Source of the DNA: Candidatus Saccharimonadota bacterium
Lineage (GTDB): Bacteria; Patescibacteriota; Saccharimonadia; Saccharimonadales; EFPC-124
Assembly (NCBI GenBank): GCA_029288315.1
Contig: JARIHL010000083.1
Span: 1 to 50,371, forward strand
Direction: 5' to 3'
Length of the DNA stretch: 50,371 bases
The notes under the pieces are model-generated. The model did not search any database and had not been told where the DNA came from. It saw only the letters and a list, made by a program, of their open reading frames with translations. Positions 23,134 to 32,358 of the stretch are shown here, one piece after another (within the stretch, counting starts at the first letter, position 1; every line of letters starts with the position of its first letter). Made by a program: the position numbers and the translations under genes.

Positions 23134-25436
23134 TACCTATATACTCTTGTTGTTGATGTGCTATAGATTTGATCTTTGGTCAGATCATAATACTGAAGAG
23201 GAAATGTTAAGATCAGGGGGCTACTTTCATGATAGGTGTAAAATTTTTGGGTGAGAACCTGAGCTTGATCGAGATAGACATAACTTTTTGGGCCAATTTG
23301 TGACGGCAAGATACCAGAGTTAGCAAAAGGATACTCTGGGTCGTGCATGCCCGCCTTATTACTATTGGCGGCGCGCACGTCACTGTGCTCTGATAATTGC
23401 TCTTTCAGCCATACGAATGATTGGAGGTCGGCTGCCGGTGTATAATATAAACCATAATATAGTCCGCGATTATTCATGCTGAGGCTCGGGCTCGTGCCTC
23501 CCAAGAGCTGTGCAAATAAACCCGTAAAAAGCAGGAAAAGCACCACCATGCTGGTCGTGGCAAGCGTTGTTCGAAGCCATGGCCAAAGGCGCCAACTGAA
23601 CATAATAAGCAGGAAGGTTATGGGTAAGATCAAAAAGATCAAGGCTTGCTGAAACGCCCGCAAGACTCCATAGTTGACTGACAAAACAGGCAATATGACC
23701 ATGAGTGCCAGAAGTACAATACTGGCCAAACTTAATGCAATAAAATCAATGCCCAAAGATTTAACATAAGGACCGGCTGATTTTCTGCGCAGGAGTGCAT
23801 AAGTCATATATCCAACCCCAGCGATTGCCAGTAGTTGCAAGGCTCTCGCGAAATTTTGGCGGAGAGTGGTGACAATCGAAGGGTCAATGCCGATGGTGCT
23901 GGCTTTTTCGCCAAGTTTAGTCAATGGTAGATCGTCACTGGTGAGCACCGGAGTATAGGAGTTTGCTGCCTCTGTAGCGTCAGTTTGTTGTGATTGTGCC
24001 AAGTAGGTGTTATATAAATCGGCCTGGGTCTTAGCGTGTGCAAAGAACAATGCTATCGACGTGTCAGAAGATTTATTCTCATCAGTAAATAGCTTTGGGA
24101 TACTCACCAGCGACTTGTGGAGTGTAGTGACTAAGCCCGATGAAGTCGCTGTAATTTGCGCATACCACATAAAAGTCATAAAAAACAACAAGCCTGCAAA
24201 CAAGGGTGACAGCACCGTGTATCGCCAACGATCGACAACTACTTCCCCTTGTCGTTTTTGCCACCTTGTGATGCTGAATTTGCAAATGACGGCGATCGCA
24301 AATAAGGCAACAAACATATAGGCTGTTGAGTAATGTGATAATATAGCTCCTAAAGCGCAGAGTAAGAAGAGTATTTTATAACGTTTGCGCTGAGCTTTAT
24401 TAGTAATCACGACTAAAGCGAGGGCAAAAAAAAGATAGGCCACGCCCTGTCTGGTTAGCATAGCCGAGTCGTTAATAAAAGTAGGATAACATATGAAGAG
24501 CGTACTGCCGACGAGGGCGCCCAACTTAGAAACATACTGCCGCAGAAGTATATATAGTACTGCAGGGCAAACTGCAAAAATAATTTGCAACACAACCTTA
24601 AACACCACGAGGCCAGAAATGTCCAGTATGCGCGCCAACATCTCAGGTAAAATAGTGATACTCAAGCACGCATTATATGGGTCGCGATCAAGCCCGATAT
24701 CCCAATGTGCATGGGTATGAGTCAAGGAGTACACGCGAAATTCACGAGCAATATCGTGCCCTACGATATCCCAGCCGCGCAATGAGGTCATGAGAAGGAT
24801 ACTGAGACCAATAACGAAAATGAGCCAAGCTAGCACGCCGTCAGGTAAACGGTTGCGGAGCAAGAAGGCATAAATAATAAGTGCGGCCGCAAAGCATAGA
24901 GCCAAGCCAGCGACGAGCCCGTCGTCGCCATTATTTACTCGGAAAGCGCCCGCCATAGCGACAAAAGGTAGTACTAAACTCAGACCTACCGCCAACCACG
25001 CTGGTTTCGAAAAATGTTGCAAAGTACCAAGCCGCAGTTGCATAGATCGTCCATTGGTTAATACACTTGCCACAATGATAAGGAGCGTTACAAAACTCCA
25101 TGCGCTAAGCGCACCTCCTAGCTCTAGCGGCCGCGTTATGCCAAACGAGTGCAATACCTGGTTGGCAATTAGCCCGCTAAGCATCAGAATCAGCATACTC
25201 AACCCAAAGCTATATACTATTTTTGCTGGAATACTTCCAAGCCTAATTTGAAGCGCACGCAAGAGGGCTATTCCGGGCAAAAACGATATACACAAAAAGA
25301 GTACCAGCTTAAACGGCCACCAGCCACTAACGTGTGTGGCCCAGACTAACAGATTAGTGGTGATCAGCCACCCAATAAGTCCAAAGGCGACACCACGGGC
25401 GCTAATCTCCCAGGACTTCTTCATAGAGTGACTCAT
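23133..25436 (-). CDS. Large multi-pass membrane protein, DUF2206/GT39-like, 767 aa
   Basis: At least fourteen hydrophobic segments in the first 450 residues and again near 520-640. A long soluble loop follows the FFMTFMWYAQITATS segment and a C-terminal extracytoplasmic tail closes the protein. Arrangement and length resemble DUF2206-type or GT39/ArnT-like membrane glycosyltransferases of archaeal and bacterial glycan loci; I cannot place the catalytic Asp/Glu with confidence. A second ATG (MKKSWEI, 25424) is an equally good start. The 5' end overlaps the upstream GT4 gene by 23-35 nt. Confidence 0.65.
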   Translation of the reverse strand: MSHSMKKSWEISARGVAFGLIGWLITTNLLVWATHVSGWWPFKLVLFLCISFLPGIALLRALQIRLGSIPAKIVYSFGLSMLILMLSGLIANQVLHSFGITRPLELGGALSAWSFVTLLIIVASVLTNGRSMQLRLGTLQHFSKPAWLAVGLSLVLPFVAMAGAFRVNNGDDGLVAGLALCFAAALIIYAFLLRNRLPDGVLAWLIFVIGLSILLMTSLRGWDIVGHDIAREFRVYSLTHTHAHWDIGLDRDPYNACLSITILPEMLARILDISGLVVFKVVLQIIFAVCPAVLYILLRQYVSKLGALVGSTLFICYPTFINDSAMLTRQGVAYLFFALALVVITNKAQRKRYKILFLLCALGAILSHYSTAYMFVALFAIAVICKFSITRWQKRQGEVVVDRWRYTVLSPLFAGLLFFMTFMWYAQITATSSGLVTTLHKSLVSIPKLFTDENKSSDTSIALFFAHAKTQADLYNTYLAQSQQTDATEAANSYTPVLTSDDLPLTKLGEKASTIGIDPSIVTTLRQNFARALQLLAIAGVGYMTYALLRRKSAGPYVKSLGIDFIALSLASIVLLALMVILPVLSVNYGVLRAFQQALIFLILPITFLLIMFSWRLWPWLRTTLATTSMVVLFLLFTGLFAQLLGGTSPSLSMNNRGLYYGLYYTPAADLQSFVWLKEQLSEHSDVRAANSNKAGMHDPEYPFANSGILPSQIGPKSYVYLDQAQVLTQKFYTYHESSPLILTFPLQYYDLTKDQIYSTSTTRVYR

Positions 25437-26514
25437 AATTTTTCAATGTGTGCCGCCATCGAAGCTTTTCGGCGCTCCGGTAGGCCTTTGCAACTCGTTC
25501 TGGTAGTGAGGCGTACTGAGTATAGTATTGTTCAATGCCTTCAACCAGGCCCTCGACTGTCGGTTCTACAATGATGCCACCCTCTTTAATGTGCTCTGCC
25601 ACACCAATAACATTCGTACCGATAATTGGTATACGAGCCGCCAGAGCTTCGAGCAGTACAAGCGGTTGCGCTTCATAGAGAGAAGGCATTATTAAAGCAT
25701 CACAAATTTTATAAAACTCCATAACATCGGCACGTCCAAAGCGGCCACGAAGTACCACATTTTCAAGCTTGTACTGGAGGACTAATTTTTTTATCAGTTC
25801 AAGTTCAGGGCCATCGCCGATGATATCAATACAGACCTTTCTTTTGGTCAGCTTGAGTGCCTTGAGTAGCGTCGGAATATTTTTTTGTTTCGTGAGCCGC
25901 CCCACAAATAGCAGATGAAGGGTGGTTGGTGGTTTTGGCGCAAGCGCTGGCCGTTTAAGCTGAAAATATACTTCGTCGAGTCCATTGTTCATTATCTCTA
26001 CCCTGCCCGTGCAGCCGTATACTTTTCGAACGATGCGCTTTGTTTCTTCATTGAGTGTGATCACGCAAGCCGCCGATTGGAGGACTCGTTTCAATACCAG
26101 CTGTTTATAGAGCGGTAGCAGGATGCCAACTGGCCCAGACGGTTGAAAATCAATATGTAATTGGGCAATATAAGGAACGCGTCGCAACTTGGCGATCAAC
26201 CACACCATTTCAGGCGTAAAGGCTTGGCCGATATGAAGATGTATCACGCTAGTGGTGCGAATCGCACGAAAAAGTGTTGCCGGAAAGGACGGCATAATAG
26301 GGGCATGTCCAAATATTAGGCCAGCCCTTCGTTTAACATGCACACTTCCTTCTACTGCATCCCCTCTCACATTACTTCCTGCGCTCGAAGTAAGTACTTG
26401 TACGTTGTGCCCACCCTCGGCTAGTTGGCTGGCAAGGTCGTAGACGGCATTCTCTTGACCGCCAAGATGAGGCGGATAATAAGCGCTGACTTGAATAATA
26501 TGCTGAGCTTTCAT
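25402..26514 (-). CDS. GT4-family glycosyltransferase, 370 aa
   Basis: GT-B fold enzyme. The glycine-rich acceptor-side loop YYPPHLGGQENAVYDLA is at residues 12-28. The donor-side domain has LFVGRLTKQKNIPTLLKAL and the EAQPLVLLEALAARIPIIGT block, whose first Glu is the usual EX7E nucleotide-sugar contact. It transfers a sugar from a nucleotide donor to a lipid-linked glycan in the cytoplasm; the sugar is unknown. Start ATG MKAQHII overlaps the previous stop by 4 nt. Confidence 0.9.
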   Translation of the reverse strand: MKAQHIIQVSAYYPPHLGGQENAVYDLASQLAEGGHNVQVLTSSAGSNVRGDAVEGSVHVKRRAGLIFGHAPIMPSFPATLFRAIRTTSVIHLHIGQAFTPEMVWLIAKLRRVPYIAQLHIDFQPSGPVGILLPLYKQLVLKRVLQSAACVITLNEETKRIVRKVYGCTGRVEIMNNGLDEVYFQLKRPALAPKPPTTLHLLFVGRLTKQKNIPTLLKALKLTKRKVCIDIIGDGPELELIKKLVLQYKLENVVLRGRFGRADVMEFYKICDALIMPSLYEAQPLVLLEALAARIPIIGTNVIGVAEHIKEGGIIVEPTVEGLVEGIEQYYTQYASLPERVAKAYRSAEKLRWRHTLKNYESLYEEVLGD

Positions 26515-27620
26515 TGTACACTCCGATAGATCGCCTCGGCATTCTGTGCAATAACTGGCCAGGCATATTTTTTAGCTTCCATATACCCCCGGGCGGCGAT
26601 TGACGCACGGGCTGATTTGTCTGACATGCAGCGCGCCATTGCTTTCATAAGTGATTGTTCATCTTTTGATAAAGTTATATATGCTGCCTCAAAATTGACT
26701 GATGCATCACGTAAAATACCAACCGGTGTAATAATTGTTGGTACACGAAGTGCCCAAGCCTCTAGCAAGGTTAATGGAGTGGTTTCATAAAGTGATGGAA
26801 AAATTGCTGCGTCTGCTTCTGAGAGCAATTGGCGAATTGCTTGAGAATTTTTACCACCCGTCAATGATACAATGGCATCTAGTTGTGAATCATTGATAAG
26901 TTGTTGAAGGACAGTTTTCTGTGAACCTTCACCGACAATAATTACTTGAAATGTTTTGTCTGAGGTTGAAGCCAACAGGCGGGCTGCTTTAATAAGATAG
27001 TCGTAGCCTTTCTGCGGTTCAAGGCGGCCAATAGTTAAAAAGGTAAATAATTTATTTCTTTTCGCATGCCCAACTTTTCGCCAAAAAGCTAGATCAACGC
27101 CGTTCGGTAGTAAGACAGTTTGTTGTAACCCCGCCGCGCGTAGTTTTTCGACATCATAATGATTAGGCGCTGTGATAGCTTGCAGGCGAGCATTTTTTGC
27201 TAACCATAATTCAGTTTTTCGGCGAAGCGCCAGTTGTTCGGAGCCATAAAAGGTCACAATATGAAAGGTATGAACAAGTGGTATATTATAAAGCCGTGCC
27301 GCGAATGAGGCGAAAAAAGCCAAGTCTATCGAATGTGTATGAATAATATCAGGGCGGTGCTTACGCACTATAGCGAACATCTTGAAGGCCAGCATTGGCA
27401 AAGACAGAAGACGTTTTAGAGTAATAGTATCTAGATTACTAGCTGTATCAACAAGACCGAACTTATATACTTCTGAGCTTTCAGCCACTTCATCACAATT
27501 TGATGTAACGGTCAGCACTGTATGATGAGCTGCTCGCTGTTGCTTTTGCAGATTGTCTACAACGACAGCGTCACCGCCTATCGAGGGAGGATATTTCTTG
27601 CATACGTGCACTATTTTCAT
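26511..27620 (-). CDS. GT4-family glycosyltransferase, 369 aa
   Basis: Starts MKIVHVCKKYPPSIGGDAVVV, the classic GT4 N-terminus with the acceptor loop. Donor-domain motifs are LTIGRLEPQKGYDYLIKAARLL and EADAAIFPSLYETTPLTLLE (EX7E). The frame is open for 32 more codons upstream, but those overlap the fusion gene and lack a ribosome site. The chosen ATG overlaps the previous stop by 4 nt, as in the rest of the operon. It adds one sugar to the repeat unit. Confidence 0.9.
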   Translation of the reverse strand: MKIVHVCKKYPPSIGGDAVVVDNLQKQQRAAHHTVLTVTSNCDEVAESSEVYKFGLVDTASNLDTITLKRLLSLPMLAFKMFAIVRKHRPDIIHTHSIDLAFFASFAARLYNIPLVHTFHIVTFYGSEQLALRRKTELWLAKNARLQAITAPNHYDVEKLRAAGLQQTVLLPNGVDLAFWRKVGHAKRNKLFTFLTIGRLEPQKGYDYLIKAARLLASTSDKTFQVIIVGEGSQKTVLQQLINDSQLDAIVSLTGGKNSQAIRQLLSEADAAIFPSLYETTPLTLLEAWALRVPTIITPVGILRDASVNFEAAYITLSKDEQSLMKAMARCMSDKSARASIAARGYMEAKKYAWPVIAQNAEAIYRSVQ

Positions 27621-29500
27621 AATGTATATACCTCTGCTTGTTTTTCGGCCAGTTGGCGCCAATCCCACTGTGCAACTTGCTTGGCAATGACTGGTTTTTG
27701 AGTGACCGATACCCAATGCGAAAGTGCTTCGGCTAGTGCAATCGGCTTAAGCGGAACAACACTGCCAGTTTGGCTCGGTTGTATTAAATGCCGAGCGGCA
27801 TTGCCTGGGCAATTCGTCGTGACGACTGGTGTGCCACAACCTAATGCTTCTAAAGTGGTAATACCAAAACCTTCACGAATTGACGGTGAGCAAAACACTT
27901 TGGCTGCTTTCATGTATGCATATACCGTCGTTTGCTCGCGAAATGGTGTTAGAAACATGATGTTTTCCTGAAGTCCATGCTGCGCCGTTAATCGTTGCAG
28001 GCTAGGTTTTTCAACTCCCTGCCCCACAATCAAACAGCGTATGCCGGGGTCTGTTTTGGCAATAATGTTTATGGCGAGAATCAGTGTATTAACATGTTTA
28101 TCTTTCACAAGCCGTCCAACATACAGCACATCGCATTGCACGGCAGCCGGTCGCACTTTTTGTAGCAGGGAGGTATCAATGCCCGACGCAACCAGCTCGA
28201 CACGATTATTGCGGCCATGGTTAGCGGCAAGGAGTTGCTGCGTCTGTGCTGACGCCGCCGTAATACAGTAAGGTAGCCGAATACTCAAGCGCTCCACTAG
28301 TGCTGCAATCAGTCCGCTCCGCCCCATATACTTAACCCATTCTTGGTGTGATAGTGTTTCGTGCCATGTGGCATACAACTTTCGGCGGCGCAGTAAGCAA
28401 ACGATCCAGGCGCTAAAAATCGGAAAGAACGGCATATGATCAACATCGAGTACATCAAATGATACGCGCCAAAGTTTAAAACAAGCGAGGCCGAAGGCAA
28501 TCCCTTCGGTGATACTGCGGCGATCGCCATGATATAAGTTATAGTGCTTGCACAGCGCATGTAATTGCACCCCAGACTCTATTTTGATTTTTTGCGGCTC
28601 ATTCCACCAATGCATGGTGTAGATATGCACATCATGTCCCATTGCTGCTAAGTGTTTGCTGATCTCGTGCAAACGCTTCTCTTTCCCGCCAATCATATAA
28701 GGATAAATGGCATCGCTGACAAATACGATTTTACGAGAAATGAGTTTCCTATTCTCTTTGAGTGCCTTGGTTGCCGCACCAGGTTGCCAGATAATGTTTT
28801 TCAGTAGCATCAGCAATATTCGTAAGCCGTCCTTAAATGGTCGTAGATTTGACTCCCCTGCTCGCGGGTGATAGCTAATGGGCACAGCTGCCATTTGAAA
28901 ACCAAGCCGTGCCATCTTTGTAATCATCTCCATTTCGATAGCAAATCCCGAGCTTTTTATATGAGGAGTGAGTACATCCAGCACTGGCTTCTTCCAGGCA
29001 AAATAACCAGTCAGTACGTCGGTAACATTGGCGCCATATAGTAACCTTACACCGGCAGTAAAAACTTGATTGCCAAAACGATTGAGCCTACTCATGGCGG
29101 CAGTTTTAATATGACCACCAAGCCGCGAACCAACAACGACATCGCAGAAATTACTCCGAAGCGGCTCTACAATTCGCAAAATTTCTTCTGGGCTGTAGGT
29201 GTCATCTCCGTCAAGCATGACAACATAATCAATATCTTCTGGTAGGCTGCGAAAACCAGTGCGCAAAGCATTACCCTTACCTTTTTCTCCTTCGTATAGG
29301 ACGACTGCACCAGCCTGCCGGGCAATTTTTGCTGTGCTATCTGTGGAATTATTGTCTACAACATACACTTTCAGTTGTAAAAAATGTTGCTGAAGAGCGT
29401 CATGGGGGAACTTACTAATGACTTCGGCGATGCTTGCTGCCTCATTGTAGCAAGGGATAACAACAGCGATTTTTTTAAACATTACTTCATGTCTGTTCAT
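27617..29500 (-). CDS. GT2-GT4 fusion glycosyltransferase, 627 aa
   Basis: Residues 8-240 are a GT2 (GT-A) domain of the dolichyl-phosphate-mannose synthase type: VVIPCYNEAASIAEVI, VVDNNSTDST, a DGDDTYSP metal site and the GYFAWKKPVLD region. Residues 260-627 are a separate GT4 (GT-B) domain: SDAIYPYMIGGKEKRLHE, VGRLVKDKHVNTLI and the EGFGITTLEALGCGTPVVTT donor site. The linker is short and there are no transmembrane helices. One chain may thus add two sugars or charge a lipid carrier and then extend. A second ATG at 29482 (MFKKIAV) is possible. Overlaps the upstream gene by 14 nt. Confidence 0.88.
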   Translation of the reverse strand: MNRHEVMFKKIAVVIPCYNEAASIAEVISKFPHDALQQHFLQLKVYVVDNNSTDSTAKIARQAGAVVLYEGEKGKGNALRTGFRSLPEDIDYVVMLDGDDTYSPEEILRIVEPLRSNFCDVVVGSRLGGHIKTAAMSRLNRFGNQVFTAGVRLLYGANVTDVLTGYFAWKKPVLDVLTPHIKSSGFAIEMEMITKMARLGFQMAAVPISYHPRAGESNLRPFKDGLRILLMLLKNIIWQPGAATKALKENRKLISRKIVFVSDAIYPYMIGGKEKRLHEISKHLAAMGHDVHIYTMHWWNEPQKIKIESGVQLHALCKHYNLYHGDRRSITEGIAFGLACFKLWRVSFDVLDVDHMPFFPIFSAWIVCLLRRRKLYATWHETLSHQEWVKYMGRSGLIAALVERLSIRLPYCITAASAQTQQLLAANHGRNNRVELVASGIDTSLLQKVRPAAVQCDVLYVGRLVKDKHVNTLILAINIIAKTDPGIRCLIVGQGVEKPSLQRLTAQHGLQENIMFLTPFREQTTVYAYMKAAKVFCSPSIREGFGITTLEALGCGTPVVTTNCPGNAARHLIQPSQTGSVVPLKPIALAEALSHWVSVTQKPVIAKQVAQWDWRQLAEKQAEVYTL

Positions 29501-29996
29501 GGCTTCCCTCTTGGTTAGCTGGCGAGTCTATAAGTTTTACCCAATGATGGATTGATTGTGTTTGCCAATGAGCCGTTTTGCTTCCAACGGTAATACCTTG
29601 GTATTCTAGTTTGACCTTAATTGCCACTCGATCGCCAAGGGGAGGGATAGCTATAGTGCGTTGGATGATTTGAGATTGATTATGGGTCAATGTCATCGTT
29701 CCATCGCCGAGCTGTTCTTCGACTGAGTTATGGGTCTGAGCGATGAGTGTGTAGCGATAAACAGTTGATTGATGCTCAAGATTGCGTACGGTAAAGGCTA
29801 CGACGTATGGCGTTTGAGGGGCAATGGCATCAGGTAACTGTTGATGATTAGTAAAATAAAGTTCGCTAAAGCGTTGTGGCTGAGGTGTTATTTGCCAAGT
29901 ATCTGTTAGTACGATGTGGCTTGTTGCCAACCAGCCCAGGCCCGCAAGGCCGCAGACCGCAAAAAAACAAAGCCATAGTTTTCGTACCTTGGTAAT
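29487..29996 (-). CDS. DUF1616-like anchored beta-sandwich protein, 169 aa, unusual start
   Basis: After one N-terminal transmembrane helix (KLWLCFFAVCGLAGLGWLA), the soluble part resembles DUF1616: QRFSELYFTN, then YVVAFTVRNLEHQSTVYRYTL and a strand-rich C-terminus. No ATG, GTG or TTG starts the frame before the helix. An ATT (29994-29996) lies 7-8 nt after a strong GAGGAG site, so ATT initiation is the best reading, giving (M)TKVRKLW with the basic residues expected before a membrane helix. A one-base change in the A7 run at 29961 would instead bring an ATG at 29976 into frame. First gene of the glycan operon. Confidence 0.6.
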   Translation of the reverse strand: MTKVRKLWLCFFAVCGLAGLGWLATSHIVLTDTWQITPQPQRFSELYFTNHQQLPDAIAPQTPYVVAFTVRNLEHQSTVYRYTLIAQTHNSVEEQLGDGTMTLTHNQSQIIQRTIAIPPLGDRVAIKVKLEYQGITVGSKTAHWQTQSIHHWVKLIDSPANQEGSHEQT

Positions 29997-30126
29997 TGAT
30001 GATCTCCTCGTACAAGCGGGAGCAATCCTTATTGCCGCAACCTTCGTATATAAATGTAGGCTAAAGATATTATGTAAATATTAAATTAAGCCTTAAATTT
30101 AATTTGTGTATTTTGATCTCTGGGGG

Positions 30127-30218
30127 ATAACCCTTAACTTCATAGAAGAACACTCCGCTTGCAAAGAGCTCACTGCGTTCCCACCGGAAGGCCGAGCTTC
30201 TATGAACTAGAGTTACGC
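30127..30218 (+). repeat. Palindromic element A, copy 2
   Basis: Inner arms TTCATAGAAG (30139-30148) and CTTCTATGAA (30197-30206) pair perfectly; pairing extends imperfectly outward (TAACCC.. with ..GAGTTA). The 48-nt core contains CACTCCGCTTGCAAAGAGCTC, TTCCC-ACCGGAAGG and CGAG, matching the other copies. It lies in the divergent region between the DUF1616-like gene and the 30257 gene. Confidence 0.8.
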
Positions 30219-30241
30219 TAAATGTAAAAAGACATAGCATT

Positions 30242-30250
30242 TGCTATAGT
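30242..30250 (+). promoter_or_regulatory. Extended -10 (TGC-TATAGT) of the 30257 gene
   Basis: TATAGT at 30245-30250 with TGC upstream and 6 nt to the ATG; leaderless arrangement. Confidence 0.5.
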
Positions 30251-30256
30251 GGAATC

Positions 30257-30481
30257 ATGAAAAGATTATTGCGTGCCCTTAGTTTTACGATATTTGTATT
30301 CGGCTTTGCCGGATGGATCTACATTGCCAATAATGCAGTTCATCATCCGCAAACACTCACTCTCCCGCTTACTCACCTCCTACCATTTCCTCGGGAAGAT
30401 ACTTTTGGCATTATATGCTTTGGGCTTTCTTTTATTGCTCTTTTTATCTACATGTATTTAAGAGACGAGGGCCGAAAGTAG
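30257..30481 (+). CDS. Small two-helix membrane protein, 74 aa
   Basis: Two hydrophobic helices (FTIFVFGFAGWIYIANNAV and TFGIICFGLSFIALFIYMYL) joined by a Pro/Leu-rich loop, with basic ends that predict both termini inside. No family recognised. The next gene begins 15 nt later with its own -10-like box overlapping the stop region, so co-transcription and separate initiation are both possible. Start fixed by the extended -10 box 6 nt upstream. Confidence 0.65.
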   Translation: MKRLLRALSFTIFVFGFAGWIYIANNAVHHPQTLTLPLTHLLPFPREDTFGIICFGLSFIALFIYMYLRDEGRK

Positions 30482-30487
30482 TATACT
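30482..30487 (+). promoter_or_regulatory. -10 box (TATACT) before the 30497 gene
   Basis: TATACT just after the previous stop, 9 nt before the ATG at 30497; a leader of at most 2-3 nt. Confidence 0.4.
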
Positions 30488-30496
30488 TCTCTTCAC

Positions 30497-31744
30497 ATGT
30501 ATAGTATTTTCTCGTTCAAACAATTTTTACGCACAAGCATTACGCATATTTGGCCTTTGAGTATCGTCGTTATTATGGGAATTATTTTATTAACCCCAAG
30601 GCATGATTTTGGCGTTATTCACACAAGCCCGTTAGCAGACGCAATTTTTGGTTTGGCCAGTGACCCAGCCTACGGGCTGTGGCGAGAAATGCTTGTAAAT
30701 ACTCTCACTTTTTTTGCCTGGTTACTTATAGTACTGGTAATATTGCGTATTGGCTTAGGGCTTATGGCAAATAACAAACGTTTGTTCAAAGATTTAACGA
30801 GCCGTTTAACAAATCGCAAGCCTGCTGTTGTTTGGGTGGAGTTAAGTGGATTGGATGGGCTGACTTTAACAAACAGGCTCTATCGGCTGCAAAAGCAAGA
30901 AGTGGCTGCAGAAATAATACTCAACTATACAGTTAAGCTTGATGATACAACATTGGTACGAATTAATTATCTAGATAAGATGGCACGCGAAGGGTGGCGA
31001 ATTCGTCTTGGCCAAGCAACGCAAGCAGTAGTACAGATGAAACAGGCTCTACCAATAGTACATATTTTATCTAAGGCAACGACTGCAAGCCAGTCTTCAA
31101 TAATCGAGCGACTGCGCGATCCTAAGCAATATTTGCGTCTTGAAGGTGATTTCTCTGATGTGTTTAGTGTGTATGTCGCTCGTGGTTACGAACTATTTGC
31201 CTTGGATGTGCTCAACCCTTTGGTTATGCAACAATTGAAACAATCATGCCGTGAGGTTGATGTTGAAATGAATGGTCACACATTACAGATTACTACACCA
31301 TCTTTTCGGCTAGCCCCGAACGAGGTGGCGGCTTTTGAAAAAAATATTCAAGCCTGTCTAGCCATACTGGCTCCCTATGTAAAAAAGCAACGTCGCTTAA
31401 CTGAATCTAAACAGCTGTTGCAATATCAATACTTTGAAAATACAATTCGACCCATGAAGCTGCTTGCTGACTCTATATTTATATGGCTAACTGTTTGCTT
31501 TGGGGTAGTGGTATGTTTGATTCTCATCTCGCAATTTCTCCCTATATTCCCCGATCAAATAAAAAAGATTGGTGGTTTTTCAATTATCTACCTCAATCCC
31601 TGGAAGGATACTCTCGAAGCGCTCAGTTATTGTATCATTGCGCTAGCGTCAATCACCTTCAGTTTAGCAGAAATAGAGATAGCGATTCGACGCTTCATTG
31701 TAAACGTTCAATGGCATCGCACAAGAAATACCCGACACGCCTAG
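30497..31744 (+). CDS. Membrane protein of unknown function, 415 aa
   Basis: Two N-terminal helices (WPLSIVVIMGIILLTP; TFFAWLLIVLVILRIGLGLM), a cytosolic middle region of about 240 residues (110-330) with a mixed alpha/beta pattern, and two C-terminal helices (IWLTVCFGVVVCLILISQF; CIIALASITFSLAEI). No family recognised. The middle domain might bind a partner or nucleotide, but no Walker or other motif is visible. It sits between a two-helix protein and an SRPBCC protein, upstream of the 968-aa receptor-like gene. Confidence 0.65.
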   Translation: MYSIFSFKQFLRTSITHIWPLSIVVIMGIILLTPRHDFGVIHTSPLADAIFGLASDPAYGLWREMLVNTLTFFAWLLIVLVILRIGLGLMANNKRLFKDLTSRLTNRKPAVVWVELSGLDGLTLTNRLYRLQKQEVAAEIILNYTVKLDDTTLVRINYLDKMAREGWRIRLGQATQAVVQMKQALPIVHILSKATTASQSSIIERLRDPKQYLRLEGDFSDVFSVYVARGYELFALDVLNPLVMQQLKQSCREVDVEMNGHTLQITTPSFRLAPNEVAAFEKNIQACLAILAPYVKKQRRLTESKQLLQYQYFENTIRPMKLLADSIFIWLTVCFGVVVCLILISQFLPIFPDQIKKIGGFSIIYLNPWKDTLEALSYCIIALASITFSLAEIEIAIRRFIVNVQWHRTRNTRHA

Positions 31745-31787
31745 CGTTAGGGCATCGCTTTGTCGCACTCTAGGTGCTGCTTAGCTA

Positions 31788-31796
31788 TGCTACAAT
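31788..31796 (+). promoter_or_regulatory. Extended -10 (TGC-TACAAT) of the SRPBCC gene
   Basis: TACAAT at 31791-31796 preceded by TGC; 6 nt to the ATG at 31803. Confidence 0.5.
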
Positions 31797-31802
31797 TGGC
31801 GC

Positions 31803-32267
31803 ATGGCTTATTTACATTATGAAATAGATATAAAAGCACCAAAACAAAAAGTCTGGGAGATTATGCTCGGTGATATCACCTACAGAGAATGGACCAGTGT
31901 TTTTCACGCAGGTTCTTACTATGAAGGCAGCTGGGACAAAGGTAGCAAGATAAAATTTCTAGCTTTAGATGAGGGGAAACCCAGTGGTATGTCGAGCCAC
32001 ATAGTTGAGAATCGGCCGTATGAATATATCTCGATTGAACATCTTGGCGAAGTCATAAATGGCACAGAAGACTTGACGAGCGAAAATGCGCGGCAATGGG
32101 CGGGATCTCATGAAAACTACACATTCAATGAAGTTAATGGTATTACTACTCTGACGATCGAGCTAGAAGGTGACGGCGTGAACAGGGAGATAGCTGAAAT
32201 GTTTGACGCAATGTGGCCCAAAGCTTTGCAAAAATTAAAAGAAATTGTTGAACAATCGCCGCTCTAA
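31803..32267 (+). CDS. SRPBCC/AHSA1-type START-like domain protein, 154 aa
   Basis: Opens with IDIKAPKQKVWEIMLGDITYREWT, the usual first strand and helix of SRPBCC ligand-binding folds. SKIKFLALDEGKPSGMSSHIVENRPYEYISIEHLG supplies the central strands, and the C-terminal helix is EMFDAMWPKALQKLKEIV. Family members bind hydrophobic ligands or act as Hsp90 co-chaperone-like AHSA1 proteins; the ligand is unknown. Length is normal. Probably leaderless. Confidence 0.82.
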   Translation: MAYLHYEIDIKAPKQKVWEIMLGDITYREWTSVFHAGSYYEGSWDKGSKIKFLALDEGKPSGMSSHIVENRPYEYISIEHLGEVINGTEDLTSENARQWAGSHENYTFNEVNGITTLTIELEGDGVNREIAEMFDAMWPKALQKLKEIVEQSPL

Positions 32268-32358
32268 GTAGTCATTAATTCTTCTATCTAAGCCAAGCTA
32301 AATTAACTATAATAAATAGAGGAGTCATTATCACTTCAAATTATAGGTAAACTGCAAA

